A DNA stretch of 64,000 nucleotides from NCBI GenBank assembly GCA_964511015.1, contig CAZEDX010000006.1, positions 1 to 64,000 of the forward strand. Reading direction: 5' to 3'. Within the stretch, counting starts at the first letter, position 1. Every line of letters starts with the position of its first letter. The position numbers and the translations under genes were made by a program. This document shows positions 9,212 to 17,819 of this stretch, piece by piece. Below the pieces are notes generated by a model. The model did not search any database and had not been told where the DNA came from. It saw nothing but the letters and a program-made list of their open reading frames with translations. The DNA is from FEN-1099 sp964511015 (GTDB lineage: Bacteria > Lernaellota > Lernaellaia > Lernaellales > Lernaellaceae).

Positions 9212-9949
9212 ATGTCCGAGCAACCGAAATACACCTTCCGCTGGTACGAGAAGCTGCTGCTGGCTGTCGGCCCGGTGGTGGTGGCGTTTCTGCTGCGAAT
9301 GTGGTGCCGATCCTGCCGGGTGGTTGCGCGCGAAGACGAAGACCGCGAACGCGAGGCGGTGAAAAAGTACGACGGTTGCATCTACCCGACTTGGCACCAG
9401 CGCATGTTCTACTTCTTCCACGATTTCGGCTCGCGCCATGTCACCATGATGATCAGCAAAAGCAAAGACGGCGAATACGCCAACGCGCTGGCGCTCAAGC
9501 TCGGCTTCTATTCCGTGCGCGGCAGCGCCACCCGCGGCGGCCGCACGGCGATGCACGAATTGATCGATAAGATCCGCGGCGGCGGGCACAAAGCCGGCAT
9601 GATGGCCGACGGCCCGAAGGGACCGCCGCGCGTGCTGAAGATGGGCTCGATCAAGATTGCGCGCGAGACCGGCCGTCCGATCATCCCGATGATGTACGGC
9701 GCGAAACGGCGCATCGTCTTCAAGTCGTGGGACCGCTATTTTTTGCCCGTGCCGTTCACCCAGGTCGTGCTGCTGCACGGCGAACCGGTCTTCGTGCCGC
9801 CCGACGCCGACGAGGCGGAATGCGAACGCCTGCGGCAAATCATCGAGCGGCGGATGAACGAGATGGCCGACCGCTGCGATACTTGGTGGGGCGGGCAGCC
9901 GGTCGGCAAACCGGGTCACGATCTGCCGCCGAATCCGGAGCGCACATGA
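9212..9949 (+). CDS. DUF374 family lysophospholipid acyltransferase-like protein
   Basis: 245 residues, one N-terminal membrane segment (about 14-32). The DUF374 pattern is present: YPTWHQRMFYF (acyltransferase histidine), VRGSATRGG, and MADGPKGPPRVLKMG. Members are related to LpxL/PlsC-type acyltransferases and are thought to acylate lipid A precursors or lysolipids at the inner membrane. The ATG at 9212 is used because upstream codons fall in the presumed promoter. The stop overlaps the prmA start (ATGA). Confidence 0.88.
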   Translation: MSEQPKYTFRWYEKLLLAVGPVVVAFLLRMWCRSCRVVAREDEDREREAVKKYDGCIYPTWHQRMFYFFHDFGSRHVTMMISKSKDGEYANALALKLGFYSVRGSATRGGRTAMHELIDKIRGGGHKAGMMADGPKGPPRVLKMGSIKIARETGRPIIPMMYGAKRRIVFKSWDRYFLPVPFTQVVLLHGEPVFVPPDADEAECERLRQIIERRMNEMADRCDTWWGGQPVGKPGHDLPPNPERT

Positions 9950-10824
9950 ACACGCCGACGCTCTATGCCCTGGAAATCGATGTGCCGTCATCGCTGGCCG
10001 ACGCGGTGAGCAGTCGGTTGTTCGACGCCGGTTTGCGCGGTATCGAAGAGCAGCCCGCCGGGGCGCGGATACGATTGGTGCTTTACGGCGAAGACCGGCT
10101 GCAGGTCGAGTACTACGCCATGGTGGCCCGCGATTACCTCGCCGCGCTGGCGCAGTTCACGCCGGAGGCGCACACGGCGCGCGTGGAGATCCATGACCAC
10201 GAAAACGCCAACTGGTCCACCGCGTGGCAGAAGTTCTTTCGGCCGACGCCGCTGACCGACAAGCTGCTGGTGCAGCCGCCTTGGGAAGCAAACGAGCCGC
10301 CGCCCGGCATGACCGCGTTGGTCATCGAGCCGAAGATGGCTTTCGGCGTCGGCACGCACGCGACGACGCGTCTGGCCGCGCGCAGCGTCGAACGTTACTG
10401 CCGCGCGCACCCGGGCTGCCGCGTGTTCGACTTCGGCACCGGCACCGGCATTCTCGCGCTGGTGGCGATCAAGTGCGGCGCGGCGTCCGCCGTCGGCACC
10501 GATCTCGACCCGGTCGCGGTCGACACCGCGCGCGAAAACGCCTTGCGCAACGGCTGCGCGGCGCAAACCGAGTTCTGGACACGCGAACTGACGGCGTTTG
10601 CCGCGCCGTTCGAAATGGTTGTGGCCAACGTGACCACGCCCGTGCTCGCCGAGGTGGCGCCTGAGCTGGCGCGTCTGACCGCACCAGGCGGACTGCTGGC
10701 ATTGACCGGCGTGCTGGCCGAGGACGGCGCGCGGCTCGCCGCGGAATACGCCGAACACGGCCTGGAACTGGTGAGGCGCGAAGAAGAAGACGAATGGTGC
10801 CTGCTGGAGGTCGCGAAGGAATGA
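9946..10824 (+). CDS. prmA: Ribosomal protein L11 methyltransferase PrmA
   Basis: 292 residues, the normal PrmA length. An N-terminal substrate-recognition domain (about 1-90) is followed by a Rossmann methyltransferase domain with FDFGTGTGILALVAIKCGA (SAM motif I, near residue 165), an acidic residue at GTDLDPVAVD, and the catalytic-site motif VVANVTTPVLAEVAPEL. PrmA trimethylates ribosomal protein L11. It overlaps the acyltransferase and rsmE by 4 bp on either side, so all three are translationally coupled. Confidence 0.93.
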   Translation: MNTPTLYALEIDVPSSLADAVSSRLFDAGLRGIEEQPAGARIRLVLYGEDRLQVEYYAMVARDYLAALAQFTPEAHTARVEIHDHENANWSTAWQKFFRPTPLTDKLLVQPPWEANEPPPGMTALVIEPKMAFGVGTHATTRLAARSVERYCRAHPGCRVFDFGTGTGILALVAIKCGAASAVGTDLDPVAVDTARENALRNGCAAQTEFWTRELTAFAAPFEMVVANVTTPVLAEVAPELARLTAPGGLLALTGVLAEDGARLAAEYAEHGLELVRREEEDEWCLLEVAKE

Positions 10825-11552
10825 GCCGGCATCCGGTTGACGAGGTGCGCGCGGGATTGCTGACCATCAGCGGCGACGCGGCCCATCATTTGCGGCACGT
10901 ATTGCGCGCCCGGGCCGGCGACGCAATCGTCGTGTTCGATGCGGCGGGGCGCGAGGCGGAGGCGGTCATCGCGACAGTGGGCAAGAGTGAGATCGTCGTC
11001 GAAGCGGGTCTGCCGCGGCTAATCAGCCGGGAATCGCCGCTGGCGCTGACGTTGGCGTTCGCCTTGTCAAAGGGTGACAAGCCGGAGTGGATCGTACAGA
11101 AAGCGGTGGAACTCGGCGCGCACCGGTTGTTGGTGTTCGCGGCTGCGCGTTCGGTCGCGCGGTGGCCGGCCGGCGACGTCGTGCGCAAGACCGAACGGCT
11201 GGCGGCGGTGATTCGCGGCGCCGCGGCGCAATGCGGGCGCAACGTACTGCCGCCGCTGACCTATGCCGCGTCGTTGTCTGTGGCGATGGCGGATCTGGCC
11301 GCCTGCCCGCAACGCATTGCGCTGCACCCCGAGGCGGTCACGCCGCTGGTCGCGGCGGTGACGCCGGGCGCCGGCGCAGTGGCGCTGTTGTGCGGGCCAG
11401 AGGGCGGGCTGGCGCCGGAAGAGGCCGCCGCGTTGACCGACGCCGGTTGGCGGCTGGCCAAGCTTGGGCCGCGTATCTTGCGCGCGGAAACGGCTACGCT
11501 GGCCGCGTTGGCCGCACTACAAAGCCGTTGGGGTGATTTCGGCGCGGTGTAG
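10821..11552 (+). CDS. rsmE: 16S rRNA (uracil-1498-N3)-methyltransferase RsmE
   Basis: 243 residues. The ATG at 10821 overlaps the prmA stop. N-terminal PUA-like domain (AAHHLRHVLRARAGD), then a SPOUT/trefoil-knot methyltransferase domain with ALSKGDKPEWIVQKAVELG, CGRNVLPPL, LLCGPEGGLAPEEAAAL and LGPRILRAETA, all typical of RsmE. It methylates U1498 of 16S rRNA. The prmA-rsmE pairing is common in bacteria. The gene ends 5 bases from the convergent gspK. Confidence 0.95.
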   Translation: MSRHPVDEVRAGLLTISGDAAHHLRHVLRARAGDAIVVFDAAGREAEAVIATVGKSEIVVEAGLPRLISRESPLALTLAFALSKGDKPEWIVQKAVELGAHRLLVFAAARSVARWPAGDVVRKTERLAAVIRGAAAQCGRNVLPPLTYAASLSVAMADLAACPQRIALHPEAVTPLVAAVTPGAGAVALLCGPEGGLAPEEAAALTDAGWRLAKLGPRILRAETATLAALAALQSRWGDFGAV

Positions 11553-11556
11553 GCAA

Positions 11557-12729
11557 CTACTCGCCGTAGTTCTCGCCGGTTGTGATGCCGCTGGTCGTTC
11601 CGCCGTTCCCGGCGCCCGTGTTTTCCTGCAGTTCCTTCTTCGCTTCGGCGCTGATGCCCGGCGCGACGCGGTAATAGATGATCTTCACCTTCTTGGACAA
11701 TCGATTGACGATCCCCAGCGCGCTTTTTTGCACGTTGCCGACAATGGCAATGCAATTGACCCGGAAGTAGCGGCTGGAGACGGTGAAATGCTTGGCGAAC
11801 TTGCGCGCCAGCGCCGGGTCGAAGCCGATTTCGCCGGTAAGCACCTTGGTCATGTTTTTGGTGGTGAAGTGATTGCCTTCGCCGCTGGTGAAGCCCATCG
11901 CCAGTTCGTTGTCTTTTTCGTCGGGCTTCGGCGTCGCTTCGTTCATGGCGTCCGAGCCGCTCTCTTCGCGCCAGGTGACCAACTGGTCGATGACCGTCGT
12001 GTCGGCGTTGGCGTCGTCGTACTTCAGCACCGCCTTGAGCAGCTTGGCGTCGGCGGTGTTGAGGTTCATCTTGACCTCGCCGTACACGGTGACCAGCGGT
12101 TCGAGCTTCTGCCACACCTCGTCGGTGATGCCGTAAACGAGCCGGATTTCCTGGAGCGAGTCGAAGTAGGCGTTCTTGCTCAACACGCCGGTGGGGCTGG
12201 CGCTGTAACCGTAGACCGTGTCCTCCGGCCCCGAACCGTCGACTGCATCCTCGTTCGAGTCGAGCCAGTCGACCACCGCGTTGGCCAGCGTGGTGTCGAT
12301 TTCCAGCTCGCTCAGCAGGTTCTTGAAAATCTCGAGCTGCTCGGCGCGGACGTTGCCCTGCCGGTCCACCAGCGAGTTGAGGTTGAAGCGGCTCATTTCG
12401 TCGGCGATGTCGATCATCACGTTGCCGTCGCCGGCGGGCATCATCGGCATGCCGAGCTTGCCGAGAAAGTCGTACCAGTCCTCGTGCATGTGGTCGGAAG
12501 AATTGTCCTCTCCATCGGCTAGCAACGCACCGGCGGCGACCTGCACGCCGCTGCGGGTCAGGTATTCGGCTTTGACGCCGTCGGCCAGATTGCCGGCGAT
12601 ATAGAACTGAATGCGCACCGACTGGTGCAGGTCGAGCACGAGCACGGTCAAGACGGTGGTGACCATCAGCACGATCAGCAGGGCCACGCCCCGCTCGTGA
12701 CGGTTCGGGCGGCGGACGCTACAGCCCAC
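11557..12729 (-). CDS. gspK: Type II secretion minor pseudopilin GspK
   Basis: 390 residues, GTG start with GGAGG five bases upstream. The N terminus is a prepilin-type segment, HERGVALLIVLMVTTVL, with the leader cut after glycine and lacking the usual Glu+5, as is normal for GspK. The large periplasmic domain has the GspK helical insert and DWLDSNEDAVDGSG-type calcium-site acidic residues. GspK caps the pseudopilus tip with GspI and GspJ. It is the last gene of the operon, overlapping gspJ by 11 bp. The C-terminal 25 residues are Gly/Thr-rich. Confidence 0.93.
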   Translation of the reverse strand: MGCSVRRPNRHERGVALLIVLMVTTVLTVLVLDLHQSVRIQFYIAGNLADGVKAEYLTRSGVQVAAGALLADGEDNSSDHMHEDWYDFLGKLGMPMMPAGDGNVMIDIADEMSRFNLNSLVDRQGNVRAEQLEIFKNLLSELEIDTTLANAVVDWLDSNEDAVDGSGPEDTVYGYSASPTGVLSKNAYFDSLQEIRLVYGITDEVWQKLEPLVTVYGEVKMNLNTADAKLLKAVLKYDDANADTTVIDQLVTWREESGSDAMNEATPKPDEKDNELAMGFTSGEGNHFTTKNMTKVLTGEIGFDPALARKFAKHFTVSSRYFRVNCIAIVGNVQKSALGIVNRLSKKVKIIYYRVAPGISAEAKKELQENTGAGNGGTTSGITTGENYGE

Positions 12730-13567
12730 TGGTGCCTCCCGTCGTGCCGGTGGTGCCGGCCTTGCCGGTGCCGCCGCTTTCCGGCGTGGTTTCCGCGTCG
12801 TCGTCGCCTTCGCTCTCGGACGAGAGGCTGATCGACGACAGCAGCACGCGAACCTTGGTATGGAACGGGATCTGCGTTTCTCGCGGCCCGTTCAGAATGA
12901 GCGTGATTTCCACCGCCAGCGGCAAGGCGTCGACCATCTCGTCGGTTTGTTCGACCTGGACGTCTTCGCCCTCTTGTTCCTCAGTGAAGCGACGGCTGTC
13001 CCAATCGTCGATCCATTCCGTGCCGTCGTAATAGCGCAGGTTGAACGCGGCGACGTTGGTCGCCAGCTCGTAGATCTCGCCGCCTTCGGTGTTGTCCTTG
13101 TCGATGTTCGCGTCTTCGCGGCGGTAAAGCGTGGGGATGCCGGTGTCGGGGTTCTCCATGACGAAGTAGCTGACCTCGCATTGATCGCTTTCCTGCGCGG
13201 TGGCGACGTACTTGACGTGGTTGAACGAGGTGAAATGCAATTCGTCGGCCGGCATGCTATCGACGCCGTCGCGGGAGATGCCGTAGAAGAGGGTGTAGGA
13301 CGAGGGGCGGGTGTTGAGGAACGAGGTGACCAGGTCGGCTTCCATCTTGTCCAACGCCCAGCGGCCCTGGTGGTACACCTCGTTGCCCTGCTCGATGTAG
13401 TCCTTCGACTCCGCGGTCTTCGCGAAGGCGCCCCAGATCAGGCCGACGATCATCGACAGAATGCCGATGGCGACCATCACTTCGAGCAGGGTAAAGCCGG
13501 CGCGTTGGCTATTCAGTGGCCGTCCCTCCGGTTGTCGGTGTGGCTTCGGTGCCGGTCGAGGTGGCAT
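12719..13567 (-). CDS. gspJ: Type II secretion minor pseudopilin GspJ
   Basis: 282 residues from the ATG at 13567, chosen because GAGGAAGGGGA lies just upstream; a further upstream start would add 17 residues. The prepilin motif RAGFTLLEVMVAIGIL sits after a rather long 23-residue leader. The remainder matches GspJ length and layout. Its C terminus is a Ser/Glu/Asp and Gly/Thr-rich tail. It overlaps gspI by 59 bp and gspK by 11 bp. Confidence 0.92.
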   Translation of the reverse strand: MPPRPAPKPHRQPEGRPLNSQRAGFTLLEVMVAIGILSMIVGLIWGAFAKTAESKDYIEQGNEVYHQGRWALDKMEADLVTSFLNTRPSSYTLFYGISRDGVDSMPADELHFTSFNHVKYVATAQESDQCEVSYFVMENPDTGIPTLYRREDANIDKDNTEGGEIYELATNVAAFNLRYYDGTEWIDDWDSRRFTEEQEGEDVQVEQTDEMVDALPLAVEITLILNGPRETQIPFHTKVRVLLSSISLSSESEGDDDAETTPESGGTGKAGTTGTTGGTSGL

Positions 13568-13988
13568 CGTTGTCCCCTTCCTCGACCGTGCCGCGCTCTT
13601 CTGAGGTGGAAGCGGCAATGTATTCGGTGATTTCGATCTTCTGTTCGTAACCGCCGTCTTGCCAAAAAACGCGCACGTAGCACTCGCGCACGTAGTCCCA
13701 GAAGTTGTTTTCCACCACCTCTTTTTCCCAGCGGTAGCCGGGGTAGAGACCGGGGTACAATTCTTCGAAGTCGCCGGCGGTGGTGCCGATTTCGGGAAAG
13801 CCTTCGAGTTCGATGTCGGTCATCAGGTCTTTGGCCAGATTGACGGCGATGGAAACCTCGCGGCTGCGTGACGACAGGCGCACCGAACTGCCATGGTTTT
13901 CCAGCAGTACCACGAACGAGGTGGCCAGAATGGCCATGGCCACCATGACCTCAAGCAAGGTGAAACCGTGACGGGCGTGGCGGCTCAT
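13509..13988 (-). CDS. gspI: Type II secretion minor pseudopilin GspI
   Basis: 159 residues beginning with a short basic leader and HGFTLLEVMVAMAILATSF. Short length and the central position between gspH and gspJ identify GspI, which with J and K forms the pseudopilus tip. The last 35 residues are a Thr/Glu/Gly-rich tail that the family does not normally have; this part overlaps the gspJ start. The ATG overlaps the gspH stop. Confidence 0.9.
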   Translation of the reverse strand: MSRHARHGFTLLEVMVAMAILATSFVVLLENHGSSVRLSSRSREVSIAVNLAKDLMTDIELEGFPEIGTTAGDFEELYPGLYPGYRWEKEVVENNFWDYVRECYVRVFWQDGGYEQKIEITEYIAASTSEERGTVEEGDNDATSTGTEATPTTGGTATE

Positions 13989-14560
13989 TGGCTGATTATC
14001 CCGACGTACGCGCCGGCGGTCGTGCCCTGTTCCTGCCCGTTGTTCTGCTGCACGACGTCGATGTAGCCGTCGAGCACCGTGATCTTGCCGGTCATCGGCT
14101 CGAACAGCAGCGTATATTGCCGGCCGTCTTCGGCCGAGAGGTGAATCAGCCCGCGTTCGACGTAGCCGGTCGGAAAGAAGGTGATGAAGATGTCCTCGCC
14201 TTCGGTGCGTTTCTCGGTGTCATGCGGGGTGACGATGTCGGTGAAGAACACCCCGTCGGGCAGCTTCTGTGGCCTGGCTAGGTCGGTCGGGTATTCCACA
14301 AACTGGGCGGTGTCGCCCGAGGTGACCATCGCGCTGAGCCAGTACATACCGGTTTCGGGGCTGAAGTTCAGCCGCAGCGGCATCTGTTTGATCACCGATT
14401 CGTTAAAGGCGAACTGCGAAGTGCCGATGAGCCGACGCATGGCGCTTTTGAGGTTGACCTCGAACATATCGGTCATGCGCGGGATGGCAATGGCCATCAT
14501 CGTGCCGATGATGATGACAACCACCATCATCTCGAGCAGGGTGAAGCCCCGTTCGCGCAT
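13985..14560 (-). CDS. gspH: Type II secretion pseudopilin GspH
   Basis: 191 residues, GGAGGGCGG upstream of the ATG. The N terminus is RERGFTLLEMMVVVIIIGTM, a class III prepilin signal cut by the prepilin peptidase. The rest is a beta-rich periplasmic domain. GspH is a minor pseudopilin joining the tip complex to the GspG shaft. Overlaps gspI by 4 bp. Confidence 0.88.
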   Translation of the reverse strand: MRERGFTLLEMMVVVIIIGTMMAIAIPRMTDMFEVNLKSAMRRLIGTSQFAFNESVIKQMPLRLNFSPETGMYWLSAMVTSGDTAQFVEYPTDLARPQKLPDGVFFTDIVTPHDTEKRTEGEDIFITFFPTGYVERGLIHLSAEDGRQYTLLFEPMTGKITVLDGYIDVVQQNNGQEQGTTAGAYVGIISQ

Positions 14561-14581
14561 GTCCGCCCTCCGCCGACGCGG

Positions 14582-15043
14582 CTACGGCGTGATGTCGTCG
14601 GCCGTGGCGGGTCTGGCGTCGGGGCCCATCGACATGATCGTGTAGAAGTGGCCGTCATCGCATTGATACAAATACGCGCTGCCCCATGGATCAACGGGGA
14701 TTTTGTCGTCGCGCAGGTAGCCGCCGGGGCGGTAGTTGTTCGCCGTGCGGCCGCTTTCGGGCGGAGCGACCAGCGCCATCAACCCCTGGTCGGTCGTCGG
14801 GTAAAAGCCGTTGTCCATCTTGAACAGATCGAGCGCGTCGCGCAGGGTCTGCATTTCGACCTTGGCGGCCTGCACGCGGGCTTGTTCGAGGCGGTCCAGC
14901 ACCTTGATGCCGACCAAGCCGGCCAACGTGCCGATGATGATCACGACGACCATGATTTCCAGCAGCGTGAAGCCCTGCTGGCTGCGCAACACCTCGCGCG
15001 CCACCCGCCGGCGGGTCCGGTTCTCCAAGCGTTGTCCCTTCAT
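14582..15043 (-). CDS. gspG: Type II secretion major pseudopilin GspG
   Basis: 153 residues. A long basic leader precedes QQGFTLLEIMVVVIIIGTLA. The rest follows the GspG consensus closely: ALDLFKMDNGFYPTTDQGL, the PGGYLRDDKIPVDPWG segment and DARPATADDI at the C terminus (calcium-loop region). GspG polymerises into the pseudopilus that pushes folded substrates through the outer-membrane secretin. AAGGAGAGAG precedes the ATG. Confidence 0.96.
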   Translation of the reverse strand: MKGQRLENRTRRRVAREVLRSQQGFTLLEIMVVVIIIGTLAGLVGIKVLDRLEQARVQAAKVEMQTLRDALDLFKMDNGFYPTTDQGLMALVAPPESGRTANNYRPGGYLRDDKIPVDPWGSAYLYQCDDGHFYTIMSMGPDARPATADDITP

Positions 15044-15069
15044 CTCTCTCTCCTTACGTCGCGGGCCGG

Positions 15070-16305
15070 CTATTGCAAGCCCGAGGTCATGTCCATAATC
15101 GGCAACATGATGGCGATCACGGCGAAGCCGACGAAGCCCGCCATCACCAGCAGCATCAGCGGCTCGAAGACGGCGGTCAGGCCGTTGATCGTCGCGGTCA
15201 CTTCGTTTTCAAAAGCGTCGGCGACGCGAAACAGCATGTTCTCCAGCTCGCCGGTCTGTTCGCCGACGTGAATCATGTGCAGCACGATCGGAGGAAACAC
15301 GCCGCTACGTTCCAACGGTTTGGCGATCGCCTCGCCTTCCTTTACGTTTTCGCGCGCCGTCTCGATGGCCTTTTCCAGCACCTTGTTGTTGACGACGTTC
15401 TTGACGATGTCCAGCGCGCTGATGATCGGCACGCCCGATTTGAGCAGCGTCGCCAGCGTGCGCGCGAATCGGCTGACGGCGATCTTGCGGATCAAGCGGC
15501 CGACGATCGGCAGCCGCAACATGAGCGCATCCCACCGCGGGCGGCCTTTTTCGGAATTCTTCCAGCGCCGGAACCCGTAGCCGGCGCCAACCAGCATCAG
15601 CACCACTAGCCACCAGTAGCTCTGCATGAAACGCGCGGTGGCCAGCAGCCCCAGCGTGACCGCCGGTAGCGCCTTGTGCATGCCTTCGAAAATCTTGCTG
15701 ATCTTCGGAATGACGAAGGCGACCAGGTAGCCGATAATGCCCGTGCTGATGACCATCATCATCACCGGGTAGATCATCGCCGAGCGGATCTTCTGCCGCA
15801 GCGTCATCTGCGATTCGGTGAAATCGGCCAGCCGGGCCAATACGATATCGAGCGTGCCCGAGTTTTCGCCGGCATGGACCATGTTGACGAACAACGGGCT
15901 GAAGATCTTGGGAAAATCCTTCAGGGCGTCGGCCAGGCTCGAGCCTTCGTTGACTTTGTCGCGCACCTGGGTAAGGGCTTTCTTGAGCACGACGTCGTCG
16001 ACCTGGGTGGCCAGGGCGCCAAGCGAATCGACCAGCGGAATGCCCGCCGCGGCCAAGGTGGCCAGTTGCCGCATGGCCATGGCCAAGTCTTGCAGGCCGA
16101 CGCGTCCGCGCAACGCCTTGAGGTCGATCTCCATGCCCAAGCCCTTGCCGCGCAGGGCCTTCTGGTCGGACATCTCCGCGACTTCGGTCGGAAACAGGCC
16201 GTCTTTGCGCAGCTTGGCCTTGGCCGTCTTGACGCTGTCGGCGTCAACGATGCCATTGACCGTCTTGCCGGCGCCGGTCAGTGCCTTGTAGCTGAAAACG
16301 GGCAC
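15070..16305 (-). CDS. gspF: Type II secretion inner-membrane platform protein GspF
   Basis: 411 residues from the GTG at 16305, preceded by GGAAGGGAG; a GTG at 16332 would add nine residues. It begins VPVFSYKALTGAGKTVNG, the usual GspF start. It has two T2SSF domains, each with the GEQTGELE/GENSGTLD-type motif, and three membrane segments (about 170-190, 220-240, 380-400). GspF is the platform on which the pseudopilus is assembled. It is the first gene of gspFGHIJK. GspC, D, E, L, M and N are not in the window. Confidence 0.95.
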   Translation of the reverse strand: MPVFSYKALTGAGKTVNGIVDADSVKTAKAKLRKDGLFPTEVAEMSDQKALRGKGLGMEIDLKALRGRVGLQDLAMAMRQLATLAAAGIPLVDSLGALATQVDDVVLKKALTQVRDKVNEGSSLADALKDFPKIFSPLFVNMVHAGENSGTLDIVLARLADFTESQMTLRQKIRSAMIYPVMMMVISTGIIGYLVAFVIPKISKIFEGMHKALPAVTLGLLATARFMQSYWWLVVLMLVGAGYGFRRWKNSEKGRPRWDALMLRLPIVGRLIRKIAVSRFARTLATLLKSGVPIISALDIVKNVVNNKVLEKAIETARENVKEGEAIAKPLERSGVFPPIVLHMIHVGEQTGELENMLFRVADAFENEVTATINGLTAVFEPLMLLVMAGFVGFAVIAIMLPIMDMTSGLQ

Positions 16306-16694
16306 GGAACTCCCTTCCTCATGCGGCTTCACTCAATCAAACAGACCCCCCGGCGGCATTAGCCGTTCAAGGCGGATCTGCCGGGCCGCGGGTATACTTA
16401 CACCTTCGGTCCGTCTTCCGAACCGCGGCTGATTCTACAGAATGCTGAAGCACAAACCAAGGGGCGAAAGGTAGCCCCGCCCGGTTGCCCCTTCGGATGA
16501 AAACCACCGCTGATACAAACTGTTACAGAATGATACAAGTTGGCTACAGATTCACCATGGATCCTGTCTGTATTATCCATGCCAGGGGAACAGAGAGGTT
16601 GGCGAAACGTTGCAGGCCGGGAGTGGTGTGTTCTTGCCCAGCAACACCGGCAGCAAGGGCCCGTTGAGGCGGCCTATTCAAGGGTGACATTGCC
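16306..16694. other. Intergenic region between gspF and the KAS III-like gene
   Basis: Divergent promoter region of about 390 bases with no convincing gene. It holds two tandem 20-base direct repeats (16511-16550), an ATTCTACAGAAT inverted repeat at 16433-16444, and a GGGGC/GCCCC hairpin around 16461-16478. Confidence 0.6.
16511..16550 (+). repeat. Two tandem 20-bp direct repeats, operator-like
   Basis: TGATACAAACTGTTACAGA (16511-16529) and TGATACAAGTTGGCTACAGA (16531-16550) begin exactly 20 bases apart, i.e. two helical turns. A related TTCTACAGAAT sits 76 bases upstream. The position, about 150 bases before the KAS III-like gene, suggests a binding array for a regulator. Confidence 0.55.
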
Positions 16695-17819
16695 ATGATA
16701 GAAGAGACCGGCCGTGCGGCCGATTGGGACCGGGGTTTGCCCGGGGGAATGGCCGCCAGGATGAAGGACCCGCAGCGCATGAGCAACCACTTTTTCCCGA
16801 CGGTTTACCTTTCCAAACCGGCGGTCGTCTTGCCGCCCTTGCGGGTCGACAACGATCAGCTCCTCCGGCGCATTCGCGAAAGCTTCCGGGGGCCGGAGCG
16901 GGATCTGCGCCTGGTCGAAATCGTCGTCGCGCGCACCTTCGAGCAGTGCGGCTCGCAATATCGCTACCTCGAACCTGATCCTAACGTGCGGGTGGCCGAC
17001 TACGCCGCGCGCGCAGCGCGCAGTTGTCTCGAAGCCAACGGGGTGTCCGCCAAGGATTTGAAGCTGCTGATCAACGGCAGCATCGCGCGTGAATACTTCG
17101 AGCCGTCAACGGCCATGGAAATCGCCGCCAACCTGGGCATCGAAACGATTCACGCTTTCGATCTGACCAGCGCCTGCGCGGGCCAGCTCGAGGCCATTCA
17201 CGCCGCCTGCGCCTATCTCCACCTGTACGGCGAGCTGGATCTGGCGCTGGTCTGTTCGGCCGAGCTGACCCGCCAGTTCCTCAGCCACGAGATCAATTCC
17301 GTCGAAGAACTGGTGCCGAAGGTAGCCGGTTTGACCATCGGCAACGCCGCGGCGGCTTGGCTGGTCGGCCGCCAACCGTTCCGGGGCGGCTGCCTGCGCC
17401 TGTTGGCGATGAGCAACTACAGCCTGCCGCAGAACTGGCATCTGTGCAGCGCGCCGATCGACGGCACGTTCACCTCGATCTCGGGGGAGCTGTTCAAGCT
17501 GAATGTCCACGTGGCGCCGGAACTGCGTCGGGTGATGGACCGCCTGGGCTGGACGCCGGCCGATGTCGACCACTTCGTTTTCCACCAGCCGAGCGAGAAG
17601 ATGGTCAAGAAGGTCGTGGAAGACCTCGGCGCCGACCCGACCAAGGCTGTCTACAGCCACCATTTATTCGGCAACACCTCGAGCACCACCGTCGCCCTGG
17701 CGATGAATCAACTGTTGCTGGAACGCGAGCTCCAGCCCGGACAGAAACTGCTTCTCTCGACGGCCGCTTCCGGCTTCACGATGGTCACCGCGGCCGCGGA
17801 ATGGGTCGTTGCGCGATGA
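16695..17819 (+). CDS. 3-oxoacyl-ACP synthase III-like (KAS III/FabH family) enzyme
   Basis: 374 residues from the ATG at 16695 (AGGGTG ten bases upstream). The ATG at 16779 (MSNHFFPTVYL) matches the usual family N terminus and is an equally good start. The thiolase-fold triad is visible: Cys about 161 in LTSACAGQLEA, His about 297 in FVFHQPSEKM, Asn about 327 in LFGNTSSTTVA. Such enzymes condense an acyl-thioester with malonyl-ACP or join two acyl chains. FabH itself is less likely because the gene overlaps a sulfotransferase rather than fatty-acid genes, so a specialised lipid or polyketide role is inferred. Confidence 0.88.
   Translation: MIEETGRAADWDRGLPGGMAARMKDPQRMSNHFFPTVYLSKPAVVLPPLRVDNDQLLRRIRESFRGPERDLRLVEIVVARTFEQCGSQYRYLEPDPNVRVADYAARAARSCLEANGVSAKDLKLLINGSIAREYFEPSTAMEIAANLGIETIHAFDLTSACAGQLEAIHAACAYLHLYGELDLALVCSAELTRQFLSHEINSVEELVPKVAGLTIGNAAAAWLVGRQPFRGGCLRLLAMSNYSLPQNWHLCSAPIDGTFTSISGELFKLNVHVAPELRRVMDRLGWTPADVDHFVFHQPSEKMVKKVVEDLGADPTKAVYSHHLFGNTSSTTVALAMNQLLLERELQPGQKLLLSTAASGFTMVTAAAEWVVAR

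Noticed and set aside
16441..16505. Sequence resembling a cyclic di-GMP (GEMM) riboswitch: CAAACC, GCGAAAGG, GGTTGCC
   Set aside because: The conserved middle block (ACGCAAAGCC) and correct order of helices are absent, and pairing does not give the two-arm structure.
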